From JAFAYN01 sp963733105 (lineage in GTDB: Bacteria; Gemmatimonadota; Gemmatimonadetes; Longimicrobiales; Longimicrobiaceae): a DNA stretch of 64,000 nucleotides. Below the pieces are notes generated by a model. That model was not told where the DNA came from and searched no databases. It saw only the letters and a program-made list of their open reading frames with translations. Below, one piece after another: positions 46,920 to 56,400 of the stretch (the stretch's first letter is position 1; every line of letters begins with the position of its first letter). A program made the translations under genes and the position numbers. The DNA is taken from assembly GCA_963733105.1 (NCBI GenBank), contig CAVTCB010000018.1, positions 620,001 to 684,000 of the forward strand, given 5' to 3'.

Positions 46920-49900
46920 TTGGCAAGCTCTCCCAGGCACCCGTTCCGCCCGTCGGGGTTCTTCGTCCTCCGCACCCCGCTCCTCCCCTTCGACGAGCTG
47001 CTGGAGTGGGCCGAGGGGCTCACCGCCGTCGGCGCCGCGGGGGACCCCGTGCGCCTGGAGGCCGCGGTCGCGGAGGACCGCGCGCGCCTGCGGGAGCGCC
47101 TCCGCCGCGCCGTGGCGCGCCCCGAGGTGCGGGAGGCGGTCTTCGTGGCCTCCCCCGACCTGGAGGAGAGCCTGGAGACGTGGCTCCGCGAGCCGGAGAG
47201 CGAGCGCGGGGAGCGGGTGGAGCTGGCGCTGGTCCGCTACTTCGAGCGGATGGCCGGGCGCGCCACCCCCTTCGGCCTCTTCGCGGGGTGCGCGGTGGGG
47301 GAGGTGGGAGAGCGCACCGAGCTGGCGACGCCCGCGCGCGCGGAGCGGCGCCGGCACACGCGGCTGGACATGGACTACCTGAGCTCCCTGGTGGACGCGC
47401 TCTGCGCCGACCCGGAGCTGCGGGGCTCGCTGCGCCACTTCCCCAACAGCAGCATCTACCGCGCGGCGGGGCGCCTCCGCTACGTGGAGTCGCGCCTGGA
47501 GCGCGGGGTCCGCACCCATCACCTGGTGGCGGTGGACCACACCCCGTACCTGGACGTGGCGCTGGAGTGCGCGCGGGACGGCGCCCGCCCGTCGGAGGTG
47601 GTGGACGCGATCCTGGAGTACGACGCGGAGATCGACCGGGAGGACGCCGCGGGCTACGTGGAGGAGCTGGTGGCCAGCCAGCTCCTGGTCCCCGAGCTGG
47701 AGCCCCCGGTCACCGGCGGGGAAGCGCTGGACGCCGTGCTCGCCGAGCTGCGCCGGCACCCCGCCGCCGCGGAGGCCGCGGAGCGCCTGGAACAGGCCCG
47801 GGAGGCGCTGCGCCGCCTGGACGCGGCGCCCCCGTCGGAGGACGCGCCGCGGCGCTACCGCGAGGTGGCGGAGCTGCTGTCGGGGCTCCCCGCGAAGGTG
47901 GAGATGCCGCGCCTCTTCCAGGTGGACATGACGCGCCCCGCGGGCGGCGCCGTCCTGGGCGGGGCGGTGGTCGCGGAGGTGTCGCGCGGGGTGGAGCTGC
48001 TGCACCGCGTCGGCGCGGCCGGGGGGGACGAGCGGCTGGCCGCCTTCCGCACCGCCTTCCAGGCACGCTACGAGGGGCGCGAGGTCCCGCTGGTGGAGGC
48101 GCTGGACGAGGAGATCGGGATCGGCTTCGAGGCGTCCGGCGCCCCGGGCGCCGAGGGCTCCCCCCTCCTCCAGGGGCTGGAGTTCGCCGGGGACGGGAAG
48201 CGCACCGTCCCGTGGGGGAAGCGGGAGGCGCGCCTCCTCCGCATCCTGGAGGACGCCCGCGCGCGCGGGGCCGTGGAGGTGGAGCTGCGCCCGGAGGACG
48301 TGGCGGAGCTGGCGCCGGACGACGACCCGGCCCCGCTCCCCGACGCCTTCTCGGTGCGCGCCATGGTGGCCGCAGCGTCGCCGGAGGCGCTGGAGGCGGG
48401 CCGGTTCCGGGTGGAGCTGGAGGGGGCCGGCGGGCCGTCCGGGGCGCGCATCCTGGGGCGCTTCTGCCACGCCGACCCGGAGCTGCGCCGCCTCACGGAG
48501 GAGCACCTGCGCGCGGAGGAGGCGTTCCGCCCGGACGCCGTGTTCGCGGAGGTGGTCCACCTCCCGGAGGGACGGATCGGGAACATTCTTTTCCGCCCCG
48601 TGCTCCGCGGGTACGAGATCCCGTACCTGGGGCGCTCCGGCGCCCCCGCGGACCGCCTCATCCCCGTCACCGACCTCCTGGTGTCGGTGTCGGGGGACCG
48701 GATCACGCTCCGCTCCGCCCGGCTGGGGCGCACGGTGGTCCCCCGGCTCACCAGCGCCCACAACTTCTCGCGCCGCAGCGTGGGCGTGTACCGCTTCCTC
48801 TGCTCCCTGCAGACGCAGGGGGTGGCGGGCGGGGCGGGGTGGAGCTGGGGGACGCTGGAGCGCTCCGCCTTCCTCCCCCGCGTGGTGTCCGGGCGGCTGG
48901 TGCTGTCGCGCGCCCGCTGGCGCCTGGAAGAGGCCGACCTGAAGCGCCTGCGCGAGCCCCGCGCCCCCGCCCGCTTCGCGCGGGTGCAGGAGATGCGCGC
49001 AGCGCGCGGGCTCCCCCGCTGGGTCACCCTGGCGGACGGGGACAACGAGCTCCCGGTGGACCTGGACAACGTGCTCAGCGTGGAGGCGTTCCTCCACGCC
49101 GTGCGCTCCCGGAGCGACGCGGTGCTGCGGGAGATGTTCCCGCCCCCGGAGGAGCTGGCCGCGCGGGGGCCGGAGGGGCGCTTCGTGCACGAGCTGGTGA
49201 TCCCCTTCGAGCGCCATCCCGCGCCGCGCCCGGAGCGCCGCGCCGCCCCGGCCCGTGCCGCCGTGCCGCGGCGCTTCCCCCCGGGGTCGGAGTGGCTGTA
49301 CGCCAAGCTCTACACCGGCACCTCCACCGCCGACCACCTCCTGCGCGAGGTAGTGCGCCCGCTGGTGCGCGGGGCCATGGCCTCCGGCGCGGCGGACCGC
49401 TGGTTCTTCATCCGCTACGGCGACCCCGACTGGCACCTCCGCCTCCGGCTGCACGGCGCGCCGGAGCGCCTCCTGGGCGAGGTGCTCCCGGCGCTGAGCG
49501 CCCTGACGGAGCCGCTCCTGGAGGACGGCTCGGTCTGGCGGGTGCAGCTGGACACGTACGACCGCGAGGTGGAGCGCTACGGGGGGCCGGAGGGGATCGA
49601 CCTGTCGGAGCGCCTGTTCCACGCGGACAGCGAGGCGGCGCTGGCGCTCCTGGACCCGCTCTCGGGGGACGAGGGGGCGGAGCTGCGCTGGAAGGTGGCG
49701 CTCTGCGGGACCGACGCGCTGCTCGGCGACCTGGGGCTGGACGCCGCGTCCCGGCGCGAGGTGGCGCGCGGGATGGAGGCGGCCATGGCGAAGGAGTTCG
49801 GGAAGCAGGCCACGCTGAAGCGGGAGCTGTCCGACCGCTTCCGCCGCGACCGCGCCGCCCTGGAGGAGCTGCTCGGCGCCCTGCGCGGCGGCGGGGAGCT

Positions 49901-50141
49901 CCCGCCGGAGCTGGCGCCCCTGCGCACCCGCTCGGAGGCGCTCCGCCCCGTCGTGGCGGCGCTCCGCGAGCGCGAGGAGGCCGGGCGCCTGACCTTCCCG
50001 GTGGCCGGGCTGGCGTCCAGCTACGCGCACATGCACCTGAACCGGCTCCTCCGCTCCTCGGCGCGGGCGCAGGAGATGGTGATCTACCACCTGCTGGGGC
50101 GCCTGTACGAGGCGGAGGCCGCGCGGGCGCGGAGCGGCTGA
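46920..50141 (+). CDS. Full-length LanB-type lanthipeptide dehydratase
   Basis: 1073 residues from TTG 46920, 10 bases after lanC; no better start is near, and FRPSGFFVLRTPLLPFDEL fits a LanB N-terminus. Class I dehydratases use glutamyl-tRNA to glutamylate Ser/Thr and then eliminate to Dha/Dhb. The glutamylation domain (about 1-740) shows RATPFGLFAG, SSIYRAAGRLRYVESRL and TSAHNFSRRSVGVYRFL. The elimination (SpaB_C-like) domain (about 790-1060) shows WLYAKLYTGTSTADHLL, WFFIRYGDPDWHLRLRLHG and NRLLRSSARAQEMVIYHLLGR. Both domains are in one polypeptide, so it is not of the split type. A 14-bp terminator follows. No lanthipeptide transporter or leader peptidase is adjacent. Confidence 0.95.
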   Translation: MASSPRHPFRPSGFFVLRTPLLPFDELLEWAEGLTAVGAAGDPVRLEAAVAEDRARLRERLRRAVARPEVREAVFVASPDLEESLETWLREPESERGERVELALVRYFERMAGRATPFGLFAGCAVGEVGERTELATPARAERRRHTRLDMDYLSSLVDALCADPELRGSLRHFPNSSIYRAAGRLRYVESRLERGVRTHHLVAVDHTPYLDVALECARDGARPSEVVDAILEYDAEIDREDAAGYVEELVASQLLVPELEPPVTGGEALDAVLAELRRHPAAAEAAERLEQAREALRRLDAAPPSEDAPRRYREVAELLSGLPAKVEMPRLFQVDMTRPAGGAVLGGAVVAEVSRGVELLHRVGAAGGDERLAAFRTAFQARYEGREVPLVEALDEEIGIGFEASGAPGAEGSPLLQGLEFAGDGKRTVPWGKREARLLRILEDARARGAVEVELRPEDVAELAPDDDPAPLPDAFSVRAMVAAASPEALEAGRFRVELEGAGGPSGARILGRFCHADPELRRLTEEHLRAEEAFRPDAVFAEVVHLPEGRIGNILFRPVLRGYEIPYLGRSGAPADRLIPVTDLLVSVSGDRITLRSARLGRTVVPRLTSAHNFSRRSVGVYRFLCSLQTQGVAGGAGWSWGTLERSAFLPRVVSGRLVLSRARWRLEEADLKRLREPRAPARFARVQEMRAARGLPRWVTLADGDNELPVDLDNVLSVEAFLHAVRSRSDAVLREMFPPPEELAARGPEGRFVHELVIPFERHPAPRPERRAAPARAAVPRRFPPGSEWLYAKLYTGTSTADHLLREVVRPLVRGAMASGAADRWFFIRYGDPDWHLRLRLHGAPERLLGEVLPALSALTEPLLEDGSVWRVQLDTYDREVERYGGPEGIDLSERLFHADSEAALALLDPLSGDEGAELRWKVALCGTDALLGDLGLDAASRREVARGMEAAMAKEFGKQATLKRELSDRFRRDRAALEELLGALRGGGELPPELAPLRTRSEALRPVVAALREREEAGRLTFPVAGLASSYAHMHLNRLLRSSARAQEMVIYHLLGRLYEAEAARARSG

Positions 50142-50179
50142 GCCCCGGCGGAACGACCTCAGCGAGAGCCGGGCGACGC

Positions 50180-50216
50180 GAGCCGGGACGGGGGAGCTAC
50201 CCCGTCCCGGCTCTTT
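50180..50216 (+). terminator. Terminator of the lanthipeptide operon
   Basis: Perfect 14-bp stem (GAGCCGGGACGGGG with its complement, loop GAGCTA) followed by TTT, 39 bases after the LanB stop. It isolates the lanthipeptide unit from the NRPS gene downstream. Confidence 0.85.
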
Positions 50217-50250
50217 CCAGGATATTTGTAGCATGAGCACGAACGGAGCA

Positions 50251-50303
50251 CCCCCCACCCCCGGCCCCTCCCCCACAAGGGGGGAGGGGAGCACGGCAAC
50301 TAC
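50251..50303 (+). repeat. GC-rich hairpin repeat A, copy 2 (intergenic)
   Basis: Same unit as 38083-38135, including the shared 3' flank GCACGGCAACTAC, again directly ahead of repeat B. The A-then-B order and similar spacing at both loci suggest the two move or arise as one composite. Confidence 0.9.
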
Positions 50304-50320
50304 GGGTACGGGAAGAAGCC

Positions 50321-50455
50321 GCGTGAGGGATGCGAGCCCGAAGGGGCGAGACCCGCGCGCGGTTTGCGCGGGGCTCGACTCCGTTGGGAACGGTTGTATC
50401 GTTCCCTACGGAGCCGCAGCCCGACCCCGGCGCAGCCGGGGGCACGCCCGAACCC
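50321..50455 (+). repeat. Structured repeat B, copy 2
   Basis: Linkers as in copy 1. Hairpins here: CCCGCGC/GCGCGGG (loop with GTTT), CTCCGT plus GGGAACG/CGTTCCC plus ACGGAG, and CCCCGGC/GCCGGGG. It ends 31 bases before the ATG of the four-module NRPS gene, in sense orientation. Confidence 0.85.
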
Positions 50456-50486
50456 TGCCGTCGAACAAGCTCCACCCGGACCAGGC

Positions 50487-53400
50487 ATGAGCACGAACGA
50501 GGGCGGATCGGCCGTCTCGGCCAGGCGGGCGCTGCTGGAGCGGCGCCTGCGCGGGGACTTCGCCGCCAGGGCGAAGCCGCAGGGGATACCGCGCCGCGAG
50601 GGCGACGGGCCGTTCCCGCTGTCGTCGGCGCAGGAGCGCCTCTGGTTCCTGGACCGGATGGACCCCGGGACGGCGCTCCACAACCTCCCCGCCGCCTTCC
50701 GCGTCCGGGAGCCGCTGGAGCCGTGGGCGCTGGAGCGCGCCTTCGCCGCGGCCGTTCGGCGCCACGAATCGCTCCACACGGTGTACGCCGCGGAGGGCGG
50801 GCGCCCGGTGCAGCGGATCGTCCCCGCGCCGGAGGTGCGCGTCCCGACGGTGGACCTGTCCCGGCTGCGGCCGGAGGCGCGCGAGGCCGAGGCGCGGCGC
50901 CGCTCGCTGGCCGAGTCGGGGCGCCCCTTCGACCTGGAGGGGGGTCTCCTGGCGCGGCTCACGCTGCTGCGCCTGGGCGCGGCGGAGCACGTGCTGGTGG
51001 TGGTGACGCACCACGTCGCCACGGACGGGTGGAGCACCTCCATCCTCCTGGGGGAGACGCTGGAGGGGTACCGCGCCCTGGTGGCGGGGACGGAGCCGTC
51101 CTTCCCGGAGCCACCGATCCGCTACGCGGACTTCGCGGCCTGGCAGCGCGAGGCGCTGGACGGGGAGACGCTGGGCCGCCCGCTGGCCTGGTGGAAGGAG
51201 CGGCTGCGCGGCGCTCCCGCGCTCCTGGAGCTGCCGACGGACCGCCCCCGCCCGGCGGTGCGCGACCCCCGCGGCGCCATCCTCCCCTTCGTGGTGGGCC
51301 CGGAGGCGGCGGAGGGGGTTCGCGCGCTGGCCCGCGCGGAGGGCGCGACGCCCTTCATGGTGCTCCTGGCGGTCTTCGAGGTCCTCCTGTCCCGCTGGTC
51401 GGGGGAGGAGGACTTCGTCGTGGGCTCCCCGGTGGCCGGGCGGACGCGCACCGAGACGGAGCGGATGGTGGGGTGCTTCGTGAACACCCTCCCGCTCCGC
51501 GCGGAGCTGGCCGGCGACCCCGGCTTCCGGGAGCTGCTGGCCGGGGTGCGGGAGACCACGCTCGGCGCCTACGCCAACCAGGAGGTCCCCTTCGAGCGCC
51601 TGGTGGAGGAGCTGGCGCCGGAGCGGTCCTTGAGCCACTCGCCGCTCTTCCAGGTGATGTTCACCCTCCAGAACAACCCCGGCGCGGTGGAGCTGGCCGG
51701 GTTCCGCCTGGAGCTGGCCGCGGCGGACAGCGGGACGGCCAAGTTCGACCTGACGCTGGGGCTGGAGGAGCGCGGGGAGGTGCTGGCGGGGGTCTTCGAG
51801 TACGCCACCGACCTGTTCGACGCTTCCACGGTGGGGCGGATGGCGGAGCACTACGTGACGCTGGTGGAGGCGGTCGTCGCCGACCCCGGGCGCCGCGTCT
51901 CCGACCTCCCGCTGATGGACGCCGCCGGGCGCGCCGCGCTGATCGCTGCGTCGGCCGCGGAGCCGGCGCCCGCGGCGGACGCCTGCATCCACCACCTGTT
52001 CGAGGCGCAGGCGGCGCGCACGCCCGGCGCGGTGGCCCTGGTGGCGGGGGAGGAGCGCGTCACCTACCGCGAGCTGGACGCGCGCGCGGAGGCGCTCGCG
52101 CGGGCGCTGCGGGCGCGCGGGGTGGGGCCGGAGACGCGCGTGGGGGTGTGCCTGGAGCGCACGGCGGAGCTGCCGGCGGCGGTGCTGGGGGTGCTCAAGG
52201 CCGGGGGCGCCTACGTCCCCCTGGACCCCGCCTACCCGGCGGACCGCCTGGGCTTCGTCCTGGCCGACGCGGCGGTCCCGGTGCTGGTGACGCAGGCTTC
52301 GCTCCTGGAGCGGCTCCCGGAGCACGGGGCGGAGACCGTGCTGGTGGACGGGGATCTCGCGGGGGAGACCCCCCACCCCCGGCCCCTCCCCCACAAGGGG
52401 GGAGGGGAGAACGACGTCTCGCCTCACAACCTCGCCTACCTGATCTACACCTCGGGCTCCACGGGGCGGCCCAAGGGGGTGGCGATCGAGCACCGCGCCA
52501 CGGTGGCGCTGCTGCGCTGGGCGGCGGGCGTGTTCCCGGACGGGGCGCTCGCGGGGGTGCTCGCCTCCACCTCGCTCAGCTTCGACCTTTCCGTCTTCGA
52601 GCTGTTCTTTCCGCTGAGCCGGGGCGGCACGGTGGTGCTGGCGGAGGACGCGCTCCGGCTCCCGGCGCTCCCCGCGCGCGGGGAGGTCACGCTGCTCAAC
52701 ACCGTGCCTTCGGCGGCGGCGGCGCTGGTGCGCGCGGGGGGGATTCCCGGCTCGGTGCGCACGGTCTGCCTGGCGGGGGAGGCGCTGAAGCGCGAGCTGG
52801 CCGACGCGCTGTACGCGCTCCCGCACGTGGAGGAGGTCCACAACCTGTACGGCCCCACCGAGGACACCACCTACTCCACGGGGTCGCTCGTGCCGCGCGG
52901 CGGGGAGCGCGCGCCGGGGATCGGGCGGCCGGTCGCGGGGACGTCGGCGTACGTGCTGGACGCGCGCATGGAGCCGGTGCCCACGGGCGTGCCGGGGGAG
53001 CTGTACCTGGGCGGCGCCGGGCTGGCGCGGGGCTACCTGGGACGGCCGGAGCTGACGGCGGAGCGCTTCGTCCCCGACCCGTTCGCCGCGGAGCCGGGCG
53101 CGCGCCTGTACCGCACGGGGGACCGCGTCCGCCGCCGGGCGGACGGGGAGCTGGAGTTCTCCGGGCGGCTGGACCACCAGGTCAAGGTGCGCGGCTTCCG
53201 CGTCGAGCCGGGGGAGATCGAGAGCGCGCTCCTGCGCCACCCGGCGGTGCGCGAGAGCCGTGGTGCTGGCGCGCGGGGACGCGCTGGTGGGGTACGTGGC
53301 CGTCGGCGAGGGCGCCGGGGCCGCGCCCGAGGAGCTGCGTCGGCACCTCCGCGAGCGCCTCCCCGAGCACATGGTCCCCTCCCTGTTCGTGGTCCTCCCC

Positions 53401-56400
53401 GCGCTCCCGCAGACGCCGAACGGCAAGGTCGACCGGCGGGCGCTCCCCGACCCGGAGGCGGCGCGGGGGGGCGGCGAGCGCGTGGCGCCGCGGACGCGAG
53501 ACGGAGCGGCGCCTCGCCGCGGCCTGGAGCGAGGTGCTCCGGGTGGCGGAGGTGGGCGTCCACGACAACTTCTTCGACCTGGGCGGCCACTCGCTCCTGG
53601 CGACGCAGGTGGTCTCGCGCGTGCTGGAGACGTGCGGGGTGGAGCTCCCGCTGCGGGCGCTCTTCGAGGCGCCCACCGTGGCCGAGCTGGCCGCGCGCGT
53701 GGACGCGCTCGCGCCCTCGCCGGAGGAGAGGACCTCCGCCCGCCGCGTCCGCGCCGCGCCGGCCGGGGAGCGCCCGGAGCGCTTCCCGCTCTCGTTCGCG
53801 CAGGAGCGGCTCTGGTTCCTGGAGCGGATGGAGCCGGGGAGCGCCGTCTACAACATCCCCGCCGTGCTGCGCCTGTCGGGCGCCCTGGACGCCGCCGCCC
53901 TGGAGCGGAGCCTGGGGGAGATCGTCCGCCGGCACGAGTCGCTCCGCACGACCTTCGCCGACGCGGACGGGACGCCGGCGCAGGTGGTCGGCCCCGCGCG
54001 GGAGGCGCGCCTCCCGGTGGACGACCTGTCCGCCCTCCCGCGGGAGCTCCGCGACGCCGAGGCGCTGCGCCTGGCCCGGGAAGAGACCTCGCGCCCGTTC
54101 GACCTGGAGGCGGGGCCGCTCTTCCGCGCCGCCCTGCTCCGCCTGGCCGCCTGACGAGCACCGGCTCGTCGTGACCATGCACCACGCGGTGAGCGACGCC
54201 TGGTCCGTCGGGGTGCTGCTGGACGAGCTGTCCGCCCTCTACGGCGCCTTCACGGCGGGCAGGGAGTCGCCGCTCCCGGAGCTTCCGGTGCAGTACGCGG
54301 ACTACGCCGTGTGGCAGCGGGAGTGGCTGACGGGCGAGGTGCTCGACCGGCAGCTCGCCTTCTGGCGGGAGCGCCTGGCGGGCGCCCCGGCCGCGCTGGA
54401 GCTCCCCACCGACCGCCCGCGCCCCGTCGTGCAGAGCCACCGGGGCGGCGTTCACCCGTTCGCAGTGTCCGCGGAGGTCACGCGCGGGCTGAAGGCGCTG
54501 GCCCGGGCGGAGGGGGCGACGCTGTTCATGACGCTCCTGGCGGCCTGGCAGACGCTGCTGGCGCGCTACGCGGGGCAGGACGACGTGGTGGTGGGCACCC
54601 CCGTGGCGGGGCGCACGCAGCCGGAGACGGAGGGGCTGATCGGCTTCTTCGTGAACACGCTGGCGCTGCGCGCCGACCTGTCGGGGGCGCCGCCGTTCCG
54701 CGCGCTCCTGGGGCGGGCGCGCGAGGCCACGCTGGAGGCGTACGCGCACCAGGACCTCCCCTTCGAGCGGCTGGTGGAGGCGCTGGGGACCGGGCGGGAG
54801 CTGGGGCGCAACCCGGTGTTCCAGGTGATGCTCGCTCTCCAGAACGCGCCGGGCGGGGCCGCGGAGCTGCCGGGGCTGGAGCTGAGGGTGGAGGGGGCGG
54901 ACACGGGGACGGCCAAGTTCGACCTGACGCTCGCCGTGGCGGAGAGCGGGGACGGTCTGGAGGCGGCGCTGGAGTACGCCGCGGAGCTGTTCGACGCCGC
55001 GACCGCGGAGCGCATGGCGGGGCACCTCCGCGTGCTCCTGGAAGCCGCCGCCGCGGACCCGGACCGCTCCGTGGCCGACCTCCCGCTGATGGACGCCGCG
55101 GAGCGCCGGGCGCTGGTGGAGGACCGCAACGCGACCGCCGTCCCCTATCCTTCCGTCCCCGTCCACGAGGCGTTCGCGGAGCAGGCGCGCCGCACCCCGG
55201 ACGCCGTGGCGGTGGTCGCCGGCGCGGAGGCGCTGACCTACGCCGGGCTGGACCGCCGCGCGGAGCGGCTGGCGCGCCGCCTGGCCGCTCTCGGCGTGGG
55301 CCCCGAGGCGCGCGTGGGGATCTGCGCCGAGCGATCGCCGGAGATGGTGGTCGCACTCCTGGCGGTGCTGAAGGCGGGCGGCGCCTACGTCCCGCTCGAC
55401 CCGGAGTACCCGGCGGAGCGGCTGGCCTTCATGCTGGAGGACTCGGCGGTGCCGGTGCTCCTGACGCAGGCGGGGCTGGCGGAGCGGTTCTCGGGGTTCG
55501 GGGGCACCATCGTGTCCCTCGATACCCCCCTCCCCCGGCCCCTCCCCCACAAGGGGGGAGGGGAGCACGACAACGACTCCCCGGCGGAAGAGCGCGGAGC
55601 AGCTCCGAGTCGGGCGAATGAATTCGCTGCAACAACGGCACAAAGTCCGCCTGCGCGGACTGACGGCAACGACGAAACAGCCCTCCCCCAGAATTGGGGG
55701 AGGGTGGCGAGCCCGAGCGAGCCGGGTGGGGGCGCCCCCACGGACGCCAGCCCGGTGTCTCCCGAGCACGTCGCTGTTCTCCCCTCCCCCCTTGTGGGGG
55801 AGGGGTCGGGGGTGGGGGGTACTGCCGAGGTCTCGGCGGATACTCTGGCCTACGTCATCTACACCTCCGGCTCCACCGGCACCCCCAAGGGCGTGGCCGT
55901 GCCGCACGGGGCGCTCGCCAACCACATGCGGTGGATGCAGGACGCCTTCCCGCTGGGGGCGGGGGACCGCGTGCTCCAGAAGACGCCGTTCAGCTTCGAC
56001 GCCTCGGTGTGGGAGTTCTGGGCGCCGCTGCTCGGCGGGGCGACGCTGGTGATGGCCGCGCCGGGCGCGCACCGCGAGCCCGCGGAGCTGGTGCGCGCCA
56101 TGGCGGGGGAGGGGGTCACGGTCGCGCAGTTCGTCCCCTCGCTCCTCCGCGTGGTGCTGGAGGAGGAGGGCGTGGAGGAGTGCCGCGCGCTCCGCCGCGT
56201 CTTCTGCGGGGGCGAGGCGCTCCCGGCGGAGCTGGCGGAGGCGTGCCGGACGTGGACGGGGGCGGAGACCGTGAACCTGTACGGGCCCACGGAAGCGTGC
56301 ATCGACGCGACCGCGCACGTGCACGGAGGCGAGGTCCCGGGCGCGACGGTATCCATCGGCGTCCCGATCTCCAACACCCGCGCCTACGTGCTGGACGCGG

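Larger units (their letters stand above)
50231..50499 (+). repeat. 15-bp direct repeats flanking the A+B composite repeat at the NRPS start
   Basis: GCATGAGCACGAACG occurs at 50231-50245 and again at 50485-50499, where it contains the ATG of the four-module NRPS. The 239 bp between hold repeats A (50251) and B (50321). The upstream copy has AGGA about 10 bases before its ATG; the downstream one has no clear RBS. This looks like an insertion with target duplication at the start codon. The upstream ATG opens a small frame that ends at 50490, overlapping the NRPS ATG. Confidence 0.75.

Noticed and set aside
50233..50490. An 85-residue gene in the repeat region before the four-module NRPS
   Set aside because: It consists of translated repeats A and B. 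It is kept only as a possible leader frame created by the insertion, not as a gene.
52369..55819. Assembly chimeras as the cause of the inserts in A domains
   Set aside because: The inserts keep the frame, resume exactly at conserved motifs and match repeats found elsewhere in the window, so insertion is simpler; long-read confirmation would still be useful.
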